Source: Methylococcus capsulatus
GTDB taxonomy: Bacteria; Pseudomonadota; Gammaproteobacteria; Methylococcales; Methylococcaceae
Reading direction: 5' to 3'
Length of the DNA stretch: 64,000 bases
Assembly: GCF_036864975.1 (NCBI RefSeq)
Contig: NZ_CP104311.1
Coordinates: 1,218,001 to 1,282,000, forward strand
Of the stretch, positions 1 through 9,065 are shown one piece after another (within the stretch, counting starts at the first letter, position 1; each line of letters opens with the position of its first letter). Below the pieces are notes generated by a model, which saw nothing but the letters and a program-made list of their open reading frames with translations, was not told the DNA's origin and did not search any database. Made by a program: the position numbers and the translations under genes.

Positions 1-276
1 CTGCACGACGACAACCTGGTTCAGGCGGTGCCGCGGCACGCCTTCGAGGGCGTCGACGAAATCCTGCCTGGCATGCAGTTCCATGCCGAATCCAACGAAG
101 GCATGCAGATCGTGACCGTGCTGGAAGTGCTGGAAGACGAGGTGGTGCTGGACGGCAACCATCCCATGGCCGGCATGACCCTGCATTTCGACGTCGAAGT
201 CGCCGGCATCCGCGACGCCACGCCCGAAGAGCTCGAACACGGCCATGTCCATGGCCCCGGCGGTCATCACCACTGA
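1..276 (+). CDS. slyD: FKBP-type peptidyl-prolyl isomerase SlyD, 3' part
   Basis: The reading frame is open from base 1, so the gene begins outside the window and only about the last 91 residues are seen. They resemble the end of the SlyD insert-in-flap domain and the returning FKBP strand, with the family-typical segment GNHPMAGMTLHFDVEV. SlyD is a cytosolic prolyl isomerase, chaperone and metal-binding protein that helps nickel insertion into NiFe hydrogenases. The tail here is short, with a few His residues (HGHVHGPGGHHH) in place of the long His/Cys-rich tail of E. coli SlyD, so nickel storage capacity is probably lower. A NiFe hydrogenase subunit is encoded at 33.9-35.3 kb. It converges with rimO. 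Confidence 0.85.
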   Translation: MHDDNLVQAVPRHAFEGVDEILPGMQFHAESNEGMQIVTVLEVLEDEVVLDGNHPMAGMTLHFDVEVAGIRDATPEELEHGHVHGPGGHHH

Positions 277-289
277 TTTGGCAAGGCTG

Positions 290-314
290 GCGGCCCCGCA
301 GTGAGCGGGGCCGC
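290..314. terminator. Strong GC hairpin between convergent slyD and rimO
   Basis: A perfect 10-bp stem (290-299 pairing with 305-314) with the 5-base loop AGTGA lies in the 47-bp gap between the two convergent stop codons. There is no clear T-tract on either side, so it may stop transcription in both directions only weakly or with Rho. Terminator function is inferred from position and stem strength. Confidence 0.5.
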
Positions 315-323
315 GCGAGGTTC

Positions 324-1637
324 TCAGTCGGCCAGGCGGGCCCACAGATCGTGCTCGTCCGCGTCCTCGAAGGTCGCGTTCACGAATTCGCCGACCTCAA
401 TGCGGGTGGCGCCATCGATGAACACCTGCCCGTCGATGTCCGGGGCATCGGACCGGGTGCGGGCGACCGCGCCCTCGTCCACCACTTCGTCCACCAGCAC
501 CGTCTCGGTCCGTCCGATTCTCGCCCGTAGCCGCGCCGCACTGATGCGTTCCTGTACCTCCATGAAACGGGCATGGCGCTCGGCTTTCACCTCGTCCGGC
601 ACCGGATCGGGCAGGGCGTTGGCCGCAGCGCCTTTCACCGGCGAGTATTCGAAGCAGCCAACCCGGTCGAGCTGGGCTTCCTCCAGGAAATCGAGCAGTT
701 CGCGGAACTCGTCTTCAGTCTCGCCCGGGAAGCCGACGATGAAGGTGCTGCGCAAGGTGAGTTCCGGGCAGACCTCACGCCAACGGCGGATGGCGGCGAG
801 GGTGTTTTCCGCCGCCGCCGGCCGTTTCATCGCTTTAAGGACCCGCGCACTGGCGTGCTGAAACGGGATGTCCAGGTAGGGCAGGAGTCGTCCTTCCGCC
901 ATCAGTGGGATTACTTCGTCCACGTGCGGATATGGATAAACGTAGTGCAGCCGGACCCAGACACCCAAATCGCCCAGCGCCCGTACCAGTTCCTGGAAGC
1001 GTGTGCGCAGCGGCCGTCCGCCCCAGAAACCGGTGCGGTAGCCCAGGTCCGCTCCGTAGGCGCTGGTGTCCTGTGATACCACCAGGATTTCCTTCACGCC
1101 GGCGGCGACCAGCCGCTCGGCTTCGGTCATGACCTCGCCGATGGGCCGGCTCACCAGATCTCCACGCAGCGCGGGGATGATGCAGAAGCTGCAGCGGTGA
1201 TTGCAGCCTTCCGAGATCTTGAGATAGGCGTAATGGCGCGGCGTCAGCCGGACGCCTTGTGGCGGTACCAGGTCCATGAAGGGATCGTGCAGCGGCGGAA
1301 GGTGTTCGTGCACCACGTTCATGACTTCTTCATAGGCATGGGCGCCGGTCACCTGCAAGACCGCGGGGTGGCGTGCCTGGATTTCCTCTGGCCGTTCACC
1401 GAGACAGCCGGTGACGATCACCTTGCCGTTTTCCGCCAGCGCCTCGCCGATCGCCTCCAGCGATTCCTCGACCGCGGCGTCGATGAAGCCGCAGGTGTTC
1501 ACCACCACCAGGTCGGCGTCCTGATACGTCGGCACGATGCCATAGCCTTCGGCGCGCAATTGGGTGAGGATGCGCTCGCTGTCCACCAGGGCCTTGGGAC
1601 AGCCAAGGCTGACGAAGCCGATTCGGGGAGTTTTCAT
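324..1637 (-). CDS. rimO: Ribosomal protein uS12 methylthiotransferase RimO
   Basis: 437 residues, the usual RimO length. RimO is a radical-SAM enzyme that adds a methylthio group to the conserved Asp of ribosomal protein S12. The N-terminal UPF0004 domain carries the three auxiliary-cluster cysteines C13, C49 and C78. The radical-SAM motif CNHRCSFC gives C145, C149 and C152. A TRAM domain fills the last ~65 residues. The S12-directed (RimO) rather than tRNA-directed (MiaB) assignment rests on the opening [20 protein letters not shown] and the [14 protein letters not shown] context. The ATG at 1637 is the natural start, since family similarity begins at once. Confidence 0.95.
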   Translation of the reverse strand: MKTPRIGFVSLGCPKALVDSERILTQLRAEGYGIVPTYQDADLVVVNTCGFIDAAVEESLEAIGEALAENGKVIVTGCLGERPEEIQARHPAVLQVTGAHAYEEVMNVVHEHLPPLHDPFMDLVPPQGVRLTPRHYAYLKISEGCNHRCSFCIIPALRGDLVSRPIGEVMTEAERLVAAGVKEILVVSQDTSAYGADLGYRTGFWGGRPLRTRFQELVRALGDLGVWVRLHYVYPYPHVDEVIPLMAEGRLLPYLDIPFQHASARVLKAMKRPAAAENTLAAIRRWREVCPELTLRSTFIVGFPGETEDEFRELLDFLEEAQLDRVGCFEYSPVKGAAANALPDPVPDEVKAERHARFMEVQERISAARLRARIGRTETVLVDEVVDEGAVARTRSDAPDIDGQVFIDGATRIEVGEFVNATFEDADEHDLWARLAD

Positions 1638-1813
1638 GTCGGGATAGATTTGGCCGCTCGATGCGGCGGGTTTGAAGTTTGGGAAGAACGACCCCTCATT
1701 TTAACGGCTGCTGCACCCGGAACTCTATGCTGGCATGCCTTGGTCGGGAATTCCGGGGTACACTTCACACTTTTGCTGTATCGGGCGCAAGGCGAGCAGC
1801 TCTGGAATGACTC

Positions 1814-2731
1814 ATGTATTACCTCGAACCCAACAAAGACTACCGCAACGACTCCCTGCGCAAGGGCGCCGAATTTTCCGAAGCCGAAATCCGTATCGAT
1901 ACCGCCAAGCACTACGACGACTGCTACTGGGACTACCGCACCGCCTGGTTCGACAATGAAAACCTGGCGCTGCACTATGGTTACTGGGAAGAGGGGATCA
2001 AGACCCACAGTCAGGCCCTGATCAACAAGAACCGCATCATGGCTGCGATTGCCGAGATCAAGGCAGGCGACCACGTACTGGACGCAGGCTGCGGCATCGG
2101 CGGCAGCTCCATCTGGCTGGCCAAGCACATCGGCGCCCGCGCCACCGGTATCACCGTCAGTGAGCAACAGGTCGAGCACGCCAGGCGCAATGCGCGGCGG
2201 CATGGTGTCTCAGACAAGACCGAATTCCAGGTGGCGGATTTCTGCCAGACCCCGTTCCCGGACGCTTCCTTCGATGTGGTCTGGGCCGTCGAAAGCAGTT
2301 GTTATGCCACCGACAAACGCGATTTCTTCCGCGAGGCTTACCGGGTGCTCAAACCGGGCGGCACCCTGATCGCTTGTGACGGCTATGCCACCCGGCGCGA
2401 ATTCGACGAAGCCGAATGGCGGGCGGTGATGGACTGCCTGAACGGCTGGGCAGTGCCCAACCTCTCCACCGTCGAGGAGTTCCAGGCCGGCATGGAGGAA
2501 TGCGGTTTCTGTGGGGTCCTCATCACCGATGCGACCCGGGAAACCCTGCCCTCGTCCCGTCGCATGTATCTCACCGCGCGCTGGACTGCCCCGATGCAAT
2601 GGGTCATGCATTGGCTAGGTCTGCGTAAAAAGGCCCAGACCGCCAACTACAAGGTGGCACTGGCGCAATGGAAGGTGTTCAACGAAGGTATGGTACGCTA
2701 CTGCATTTTCCGTGCGACAAAACCCACGTAA
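1814..2731 (+). CDS. Class I SAM-dependent methyltransferase (tocopherol/sterol C-methyltransferase-like)
   Basis: 305 residues with a Rossmann methyltransferase core: motif I VLDAGCGIGGSS at ~88-99, then GITVSEQQ and the post-motif CFDVVW-like segment DASFDVVWAVES. The LHYGYW sequence before motif I and the GCGIGGSS form are typical of the gamma-tocopherol/sterol-24-C methyltransferase group, which act on lipid-like substrates. The substrate cannot be read from the sequence. It stands alone between rimO (divergent) and the pilin operon (convergent). A role in sterol, quinone or other lipid methylation is only a suggestion. Confidence 0.75.
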   Translation: MYYLEPNKDYRNDSLRKGAEFSEAEIRIDTAKHYDDCYWDYRTAWFDNENLALHYGYWEEGIKTHSQALINKNRIMAAIAEIKAGDHVLDAGCGIGGSSIWLAKHIGARATGITVSEQQVEHARRNARRHGVSDKTEFQVADFCQTPFPDASFDVVWAVESSCYATDKRDFFREAYRVLKPGGTLIACDGYATRREFDEAEWRAVMDCLNGWAVPNLSTVEEFQAGMEECGFCGVLITDATRETLPSSRRMYLTARWTAPMQWVMHWLGLRKKAQTANYKVALAQWKVFNEGMVRYCIFRATKPT

Positions 2732-2887
2732 GCCCGGGTCGTCGTGGGCCTAGGGCGTCGTTTCGGGTCGTTGGAAGCGCTTGTCCCCGCAGTCGCGACG
2801 ATGGATTGCATATGTCCCCTCCTGGCTCGATCACCTTTGGGAAGGCGTGGCTTGCGGGACTTCTGCCGCCGACCGTCCTTCCCGTTT

Positions 2888-3334
2888 CTACCAGTTCCAG
2901 CAATCGGCAACGGAACCCGAGCCGGACTTTCCTTTCACACCCACGGAGTTCAGAGTGAGATTGCCGCAGCGTGCGTCAGTGTGCGGACTCTGCGGCGTCG
3001 CTTGCAGCGTGAAGCCATTGGCGTCTGCGGCAGTCACGGAAATGACGTAATGGCCTTCGTCGGATTTCCCGTTGGATGCGAAACCGAGTCTGGTGACGTC
3101 GCTCGTATAGGTCTTGTTGTCCAAAAAATACTGTTCCTCGCGTGCGGCGGCCCGCAGCAGGGCGGCTTTGCCGTCGGCGCGGCGGGTCCGGACGAGGTGT
3201 TCCTGGTACGACGGGTAGGCGATGGCGGCGAGGATGCCGATGATGGCCACCGTGATCATCAGTTCCATCAGTGAGAATCCCCCGCCGCCTGCCGGCCGGA
3301 GGAAAGCGCTCCGGTTTTCGCTCCATTCAGTCAT
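2888..3334 (-). CDS. pilE: Type IV pilin-like protein PilE (minor pilin)
   Basis: 148 residues. A basic leader ends in GGGG, followed by the class III signal FSLMELMITVAIIGILAAIAYP with F at +1 and Glu at +5, so prepilin peptidase should cut between Gly and Phe. A pilin globular domain follows, with the late Cys pair of a D-loop (DARCGNL ... DCWNW). It is the last gene of the minor pilin operon fimT-pilV-pilW-pilX-pilY1-pilE, 6 bp beyond the pilY1 stop, as in Pseudomonas. Its likely role is a minor pilin priming pilus assembly, not the major subunit. Confidence 0.88.
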   Translation of the reverse strand: MTEWSENRSAFLRPAGGGGFSLMELMITVAIIGILAAIAYPSYQEHLVRTRRADGKAALLRAAAREEQYFLDNKTYTSDVTRLGFASNGKSDEGHYVISVTAADANGFTLQATPQSPHTDARCGNLTLNSVGVKGKSGSGSVADCWNW

Positions 3335-3340
3335 GTCCGT

Positions 3341-6300
3341 TCACTCCTTTTCGTACCAATAGAGCCGGTTGATGCCGGAATTGCCGACCGGCCTAGACAG
3401 GTCTGGATTCGCCGGCAGGTTGCCGGCGGTGATGTAGAGTTTACCGCTGACGGCGACAGTGACGGGGTCGCTGGGCAAGCCCCGGCCGGTGGCGGTGAAG
3501 CGCTCGTTGGCCGTGGTCGCCACGTTGAAGTTGAAAACGCCGGCCGCGTCGGCAAGACGTATGACATACGTCAGCGACTCGCCTTCGTTGGGTCCGCACT
3601 GTCCAGAAACGCTACCGCCCTGAGGCGCATAGGTGCTGAAATAGACCGAGCCATTGTAGGTGAGGGAGCTGGAGAGCACTTTTTCGCCACTGGCTGAACT
3701 GCCGATGTCGATGTACCAGCCGGATTTGTCGCCATGGACGGTGGTCGAGCTCGTCAGATTATCGAGATCTGCCAGGGTCTTGACCGGTCCCGTCGGCGGC
3801 GAGCCGCTGGTGAGGTAGGTATCCTTGAACATATAAAACTGGTTCTGGACGTTGGTATCGAGTGGGTGCTCGCGGTCGCCGGAGCCGATCAGCACGGCAT
3901 CGAAGCGGCTTGAGCCGGCAGGGGAAGGCACGAAGTCCGGGCGGTGGAAGAAGCGCCGGTCCGGCTGTCCGGCATGGCGCCCAACCGAGAGCACGGGGGT
4001 GAGGGTCCAGTGGGCGGGCTCGTTGTAGGACGTGGTGCCGTCCGGTTTCACATAGGCCAGGTCGGCGCGCCAGAGCACCCCGCCGGTGTCTCCGACATAC
4101 AAGCGGTCCACCATACCGTTGTCGTCGGTATCGATCGCCGTGACCTTGGAGGGAATGCTGTCGGCCAGTCCGGCATGCTGGAACGTTGTCGCCGATGTGC
4201 CCCCCGATCCTTTGACTGCTTTCCAGACCAGCGCGCCGGTTTTGGCATTGACGATGTAGATCGCGTTGCCCTCGGTGTCGTCGGTGCCGATCGCCGCGTT
4301 CCGGGCGTTCGCGGCGCTGGCTTCGTCCTTGTGGGTGCTGTAGCCACCGCCGAAGATGAGCACGGGTTTGCGGCCTTCGCCCCAGTCGAGCTGGGCGATG
4401 GTGGGATCGGAGAAGGTGTAGCCGAGTTCGTTGAAGTTTCCGCTGGCGTCGTTTTTCTCGATCGTCCAGAGCATCCTGGGGGTGTCGGGATCGGTGATGT
4501 CGAGCGCGTAATAGCCCTTGCCGCCGCGGCGCATGCCGATGAAGGCGATGACCTGGTCGGCGCCGTTCACGGTGCCGTCGCGGTCCATGTCGTTGACATA
4601 GACCGCCGCGGTGCCGTCGAGCCCGTAAACATGGGAGGTCGCCGCACCGTTGTCCGAGAGCGGTTTTAGATTGCCGAGCAGCCGGCGGGGGATGAAGGCC
4701 CAATCCTCGACGCCGCTGGGCGTTTCAGTGGTGGTGCCTCCCGAAGCCGAATTGCGGAACATGTGCAGGAAGCCGTCGTTGCCGGAGACCAGGATCCGGA
4801 CGTCCTGAACGTCCCGCGAATAGCCGCTGCGTGCGCCGTAGTTGAGCGGCACGGCAGCCGAATGCAGTGGATCGGCCATCAGCCATTTACGCTTGGCCTG
4901 GTTGGCGGGCGATGCCCAGGGGTGGGCCTCGGTGTAGTTGCCGTCGCCGTCCTCGTCGTTGGCATCCTGTCCCCGCGCGAATTTGAGCAGTTTCACGGCC
5001 GTGGCCTGATCGTCGCTGCTGGCGGCGCTGTAGCTCGCGGCATTGCTCCACACCTCGCCGCTTTTCGCCCCGTTCAGACGGAGCGTGTTCCATAGCGCGG
5101 CCGCAGTGGTCGAATCGGCGTTCAGTGCGCGCAGGGCCGTCGCCGTGCCGTTGATCAGACTGTCGGGTTCGGTATAGAGCTTCCGGGCGCCGCTGGTGGA
5201 GTTGCTGTCGCCGGGCGAATTCGTCAGGAATCCAGGGATTCTTTGGCCGCCGCCGCCGCGGCCCACGCTGCGACCGTCCTTCCCCACCACCTCGCCCTTG
5301 GTGGTATCGGCATAGGTCTGCACGTCGAAGCCGGATGCGCTGGTCCAGTAGGTGAGCGCTTCATGCTTGATCCTGCCGTCGATGGGAGAGATCGCTTCGA
5401 TCGGCGGACTGGAGGCATCCAGGACCTGGAGTCGATGCGTGGTGGGATCGGATGCCAGCTTGAGCCGTTTCAGATTGCCGTTCCAGCGGGGCGCCTGTTC
5501 CGGCTGGAAGATGGAGAAAAAAGCGTGATTCAGCGACTCCGTGCGGTTGAACACGTTGACCGGCGAGGCGGCCGAGACAAAGGTGGTGCTCACGCTCAGC
5601 ACTTCCTTGAAGACCTCTTTGAGGGAGGCGATCAGCACAGTGGGATCGGTGCTCAGCGGCAGCGCATGGTTGGTTCCGCCGGCGGTCGCGTAACTGTTGG
5701 TCGTGGTGTTGATGTGCGTAGGAGCGACGAAGAAATACGAGGTGACGTTCTGCACGTCTTCCAGGTTGCCGGCGCTGCCATAGGTGCCGTCCGCCAGGTC
5801 GGCGTCGCGCATCCAGCGGATGACGTTGGCAAAGGCGCTGTTGCTGGTGCCGGGATTGAGGCCGTTCATGCCGCCCGAACCTTTGCTCTGCCTGATCGAG
5901 TTGTCGGAGTCGTTGTCCTTGTTGGAGACCTGGAACATGAAGTTGATCATGAACACTTTGGAGCAGTTATCCACCAGTGGGCTCACGTAATTGGTGCCGT
6001 TTTCGATGCTGCTGTCCCATTTGAGCAGCCGGTCGTCGAAACTCGTTCCGGGGTTGTCGACGTCGAGGTTGTCGTTCCGGTTGCTGTCGCCGTAGTCCTG
6101 CCAGCCCTTGTGGCCGTTGAAGATAGCCTGGCCGGTCAGGTAGCGGAACAGCTCGAAATAGAGCTCCTTCCCCTGGAAGTCGTGGGCCAGGTTGCCCTGG
6201 GGTACGGGAATCCGGGCCAGGGCGTCGTGGAAGCGCGCCTTGTCGGTGCTGAAGCCTCTCAGCACGTAGGCGCCGTTGCTGCACTGGCCGCTGGGGCCGG

Positions 6301-6775
6301 CGCCGCACTGGCCGGTGGTGGAGTCGTTGTGGTTGATCATGAGCCCCACTTTGACGTCGGCGAGTTCAGTGCCGAGATCGTCCATGGTCTTGCGCAATGC
6401 GGCGCGGATCAGGTCGAAATGAGTGACGTCGCCGCTCGAGGGGAGATAGGTCGTTCCCGAACTGGGGGACACCGTCGTCCTCAGCGAGCGGCAGTCGTCG
6501 CCGTGTTCGTGATCGTCGTCTTCATGTTCATCGACGCCTCCCAGGTCATCGCCGCTTTGGGCACCGCTTTCGTCATGGTGTTCATCATCATCTTCCTCAC
6601 CGCTTCCCTGGCATACCGGTGCGCCCAGGTTCGAGCGGTAGTCCAGGCTGAACATCACCAGCGGTTTCCCGCCCAGCGTGCCGCCGCCAGCGAAATAGAT
6701 GTCGGTATCGTCCGCCCGGCTGACGCAGAAGGGGGCGGCGATCAAGAGCAAGACGAGGGCGGGTCGGATTTTCAT
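3341..6775 (-). CDS. pilY1: Type IV pilus tip adhesin/biogenesis protein PilY1
   Basis: 1144 residues from the ATG at 6775, chosen because it begins a clear signal peptide (MKIRPALVLLLIAAPFCVSRA) and is preceded by a GAGAAG ribosome site; a longer open frame upstream lies inside pilX. The N-terminal half looks like the von Willebrand A-like region of PilY1, and the C-terminal half (from ~650) is the PilY1 beta-propeller with FGGGYS-type blades. Calcium-loop-like sequences are visible: DMDRDGTVNGAD and DTDDNGMVDRLYVGD, the latter resembling the PilY1 Ca2+ site that controls pilus retraction. An Asp/Glu/His-rich stretch at residues ~58-94 between two cysteines is unusual. PilY1 sits at the pilus tip with the minor pilins encoded upstream. 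Confidence 0.92.
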   Translation of the reverse strand: MKIRPALVLLLIAAPFCVSRADDTDIYFAGGGTLGGKPLVMFSLDYRSNLGAPVCQGSGEEDDDEHHDESGAQSGDDLGGVDEHEDDDHEHGDDCRSLRTTVSPSSGTTYLPSSGDVTHFDLIRAALRKTMDDLGTELADVKVGLMINHNDSTTGQCGAGPSGQCSNGAYVLRGFSTDKARFHDALARIPVPQGNLAHDFQGKELYFELFRYLTGQAIFNGHKGWQDYGDSNRNDNLDVDNPGTSFDDRLLKWDSSIENGTNYVSPLVDNCSKVFMINFMFQVSNKDNDSDNSIRQSKGSGGMNGLNPGTSNSAFANVIRWMRDADLADGTYGSAGNLEDVQNVTSYFFVAPTHINTTTNSYATAGGTNHALPLSTDPTVLIASLKEVFKEVLSVSTTFVSAASPVNVFNRTESLNHAFFSIFQPEQAPRWNGNLKRLKLASDPTTHRLQVLDASSPPIEAISPIDGRIKHEALTYWTSASGFDVQTYADTTKGEVVGKDGRSVGRGGGGQRIPGFLTNSPGDSNSTSGARKLYTEPDSLINGTATALRALNADSTTAAALWNTLRLNGAKSGEVWSNAASYSAASSDDQATAVKLLKFARGQDANDEDGDGNYTEAHPWASPANQAKRKWLMADPLHSAAVPLNYGARSGYSRDVQDVRILVSGNDGFLHMFRNSASGGTTTETPSGVEDWAFIPRRLLGNLKPLSDNGAATSHVYGLDGTAAVYVNDMDRDGTVNGADQVIAFIGMRRGGKGYYALDITDPDTPRMLWTIEKNDASGNFNELGYTFSDPTIAQLDWGEGRKPVLIFGGGYSTHKDEASAANARNAAIGTDDTEGNAIYIVNAKTGALVWKAVKGSGGTSATTFQHAGLADSIPSKVTAIDTDDNGMVDRLYVGDTGGVLWRADLAYVKPDGTTSYNEPAHWTLTPVLSVGRHAGQPDRRFFHRPDFVPSPAGSSRFDAVLIGSGDREHPLDTNVQNQFYMFKDTYLTSGSPPTGPVKTLADLDNLTSSTTVHGDKSGWYIDIGSSASGEKVLSSSLTYNGSVYFSTYAPQGGSVSGQCGPNEGESLTYVIRLADAAGVFNFNVATTANERFTATGRGLPSDPVTVAVSGKLYITAGNLPANPDLSRPVGNSGINRLYWYEKE

Positions 6776-6803
6776 TGTTCTTCTCGGGATTTGACGGGTA
6801 GGG

Positions 6804-7352
6804 CTAAGGGCCGGGAGCGGGTGTCGGCGTCGGGTCGGGAGTTTCGCTGTCGTAGCGCACCGAGCCGCTGGAGACGATGGTGCTGCGCACGGCGGATACC
6901 ACACCGGCGCGGGTGGCATCGGTGGACGATCCGGCGGTCGTGCCATCGTAGTCGCTGTCGATGACGCGCTCGAAGACCTTGTTGCCCTCCTCGCTCTTGG
7001 AAGAGCCGAACGCGACGCTGCCGCGGACCCGGACGTGTACCGGCGGTGTGGTCAGCGGTGACGGAAGAGCCGGCAGCGACAGGCCGTTGCAGGTGCCGTA
7101 GGGATAGCTTACGGTGCAACGTACATTGTTGCCCATCCGGTCCAGGTTGAGATCGATCGCTTCCGCCGCGACGTAGTCGGAAGCCGCCTGAGCCTGCTGC
7201 AGGCCGTTGATGCGAGCCTCGGCGTTGCGTGCCATGCGGACGCTGGTGCTGCTGGAATGGATCGCCGCGATGCCCAGTATTGTCAGCACGATGGTGAACA
7301 GCAGGCCGACGACCAGGGCCGCGCCGTTCTGTGGGCTTCTTTGCCGGGTCAC
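6804..7352 (-). CDS. pilX: Minor pilin assembly protein PilX
   Basis: 182 residues, start GTG at 7352. The leader NGAALVVGLLFTIVLTILGIAAIHSSS matches the PilX_N type: Gly at -1, Ala at +1, and no Glu at +5. The rest is a small extracellular domain with cysteines in TVSYPYG and NVRCTV contexts. A ~40-residue Pro/Thr tail (TPDPTPTPAPGP) ends the protein. It lies between pilW (26 bp away) and pilY1 (28 bp away) on the same strand. In the Pseudomonas-type minor pilin complex PilX helps carry PilY1 to the pilus tip. Confidence 0.85.
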   Translation of the reverse strand: MTRQRSPQNGAALVVGLLFTIVLTILGIAAIHSSSTSVRMARNAEARINGLQQAQAASDYVAAEAIDLNLDRMGNNVRCTVSYPYGTCNGLSLPALPSPLTTPPVHVRVRGSVAFGSSKSEEGNKVFERVIDSDYDGTTAGSSTDATRAGVVSAVRSTIVSSGSVRYDSETPDPTPTPAPGP

Positions 7353-7378
7353 CGGGTCTCTCCCTTGCCACGAAGGAT

Positions 7379-8473
7379 TCAGTGATATTGCTGGTTCCGC
7401 AACTGCACCGTGGTCGTGAACACTTTTCGGCGGAAGTGGTCACCGAACGGCCCCAGGGTCACTGCGCCGAATGTATAAGTCTTGTCATCAGTGTAGTTTG
7501 AATCCGATTCCATGCTACGCACCAACACGTGAACCCTGGCGCTGACGGCGCAGTCGAGCTCGTCGAGGTGGGCGGGAGTGATGGCACCGTAGTCTTCCCT
7601 GGACAAAAGGTAGAAATCCGGAACGCCGTCCATATTGTCGCAGTCGTTGGTTACGTCGAGGTCGGGGTCGTCGATGCCGAATTCGATGTGGAAGTATTCG
7701 ATGCCTTCGACGAGTTCGCCCGGTTCGTCCTCGATTTTTGGCGTTGTTTTGCCGTCTTTGGTTTCACGGGTCAAGGTTTTTCGCATCAAGCGGGGAATGC
7801 AGCGGCCATCGTTTGGCTTACTAGCGCAGATAGCAGGGCGGAGTTTCGTGTCGATGTAGTAGATATGGACGATATACCGCCAATAGGCCGCGGAGCTGAA
7901 ACTGACCGGACAGTCGGGCGGAACCGGAGACTGAATGAGGCTGCCGCTGGAGCCGCCGGTTCGCAGATAGATCAATCCAGCGAAACGGTCGTTTCTTTTG
8001 TCCTCTTCGGTCTGACAATGGACGGGCTTACCTTCGGCATGCCTAAGGGCGAGCAGATTGGTTCCAGGCTTGAGATAGTCGTTGGAGTTGAAGCAAGGCC
8101 AATCGGCCGGTATCGAGTCCGCCGACGGAGCCATGAGGTAGTGCGTGGCCGGAGACGAGGACGTCGTCGTGGTCGTCCAGTTGGTTCCGCAGTCATTCTG
8201 GACGCTGATGGCCGAGGCGGAAGGGCAGCGGCTCAGGTCGTTGCAATCGGCGCCACCCCAGAATCCCGCCAGCGCCAGGTCGCTGGTCAGCAGGTTGAGG
8301 GCGAAGCGCCCGTTTTCCTGCATCAGCGCGAATTGTTCGTTCTGGCGATAATTGGTCTTGTGCTGCACGAACAGACTGCCGATGGCGCCGACCACCAAAA
8401 GGCCCAGCGCCATCGATATCAGCAGTTCCACCGTGGAAAACCCCGGCGGGTCGTCACGGGTCGGAATCTTCAT
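7379..8473 (-). CDS. pilW: Minor pilin PilW
   Basis: 364 residues from the ATG at 8473. This start puts the class III leader in place (PGFSTVELLISMALGLLVVGAIGSLF, Glu at +5) and leaves one base between this gene and the pilV stop; the longer open frame upstream only overlaps pilV. Length and the single N-terminal hydrophobic helix followed by a large Cys-containing globular region fit PilW of the Pseudomonas/Methylococcales type. It should form part of the tip priming complex with PilV, PilX, FimT and PilY1. Confidence 0.85.
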   Translation of the reverse strand: MKIPTRDDPPGFSTVELLISMALGLLVVGAIGSLFVQHKTNYRQNEQFALMQENGRFALNLLTSDLALAGFWGGADCNDLSRCPSASAISVQNDCGTNWTTTTTSSSPATHYLMAPSADSIPADWPCFNSNDYLKPGTNLLALRHAEGKPVHCQTEEDKRNDRFAGLIYLRTGGSSGSLIQSPVPPDCPVSFSSAAYWRYIVHIYYIDTKLRPAICASKPNDGRCIPRLMRKTLTRETKDGKTTPKIEDEPGELVEGIEYFHIEFGIDDPDLDVTNDCDNMDGVPDFYLLSREDYGAITPAHLDELDCAVSARVHVLVRSMESDSNYTDDKTYTFGAVTLGPFGDHFRRKVFTTTVQLRNQQYH

Positions 8474-8474
8474 T

Positions 8475-9065
8475 TCAGACGCATCCTCCGCTGATGCCTT
8501 CCCGGCAGATATAGGTGCTGAGCCGGAAGATCCGGCGGTATTCGTTGTGGGCCCCGTATTGGCCGTTGCCACAGGTGTCGGAGGCGTTTTCCGAGCCGGC
8601 TTCGGGCAAGAACGGCTCACGCCCGCGCCAGACGATGGTCACGGTGTACTGGCCGGAGCCGCCCGCATTGCTGCTGGTCACACACAGCGTGGGGTTGGCC
8701 AACCCACCCACCTTGGAGGTGTTCGCGCCGGTTCCGGTGGTTTCGGTGGCGCCCAGCAGACTGCGCTGGAAGTCGCGGCGGTCGCAGGCCGCGAGGTTAG
8801 CCGGAGTCGTGCAGTCGAGCGAGTCGCTGAACGTGGTGTTCGCATCGAGGGTCGCAGCGTAATGGGCCAGGGCTTGGGTATTCAGCCGCATCCGCTCCAG
8901 CACGTCCTGCGCGATGGCTGCTGCCAGGCTGCGCTGGGCGGATTCGAACGCGGTTTTGCGGGCAGTGATCTGCAGGGCGGCGAGTCCCAACAGCGCCACC
9001 GCGAAGACGAACACGCTGATGAGCACTTCGATCAGGGTGAAGCCGTTAGGGTGAGACCGCTTCAT
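8475..9065 (-). CDS. pilV: Minor pilin PilV
   Basis: 196 residues. The leader HPNGFTLIEVLISVFVFAVALLGLAALQ has Gly at -1, Phe at +1 and Glu at +5, followed by the PilV-typical helix LAALQITARKTAFESAQRS. The start ATG overlaps the fimT stop by 4 bases, and its own stop is one base before pilW, so translation is probably coupled. It is a minor pilin of the type IVa pilus initiation complex at the inner membrane and pilus tip. Confidence 0.87.
   Translation of the reverse strand: MKRSHPNGFTLIEVLISVFVFAVALLGLAALQITARKTAFESAQRSLAAAIAQDVLERMRLNTQALAHYAATLDANTTFSDSLDCTTPANLAACDRRDFQRSLLGATETTGTGANTSKVGGLANPTLCVTSSNAGGSGQYTVTIVWRGREPFLPEAGSENASDTCGNGQYGAHNEYRRIFRLSTYICREGISGGCV

Noticed and set aside
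5243-6964. Open frame of 573 codons on the plus strand opposite pilY1
   Set aside because: Antisense shadow of a well-supported gene in high-GC DNA; its translation has no recognisable domain.
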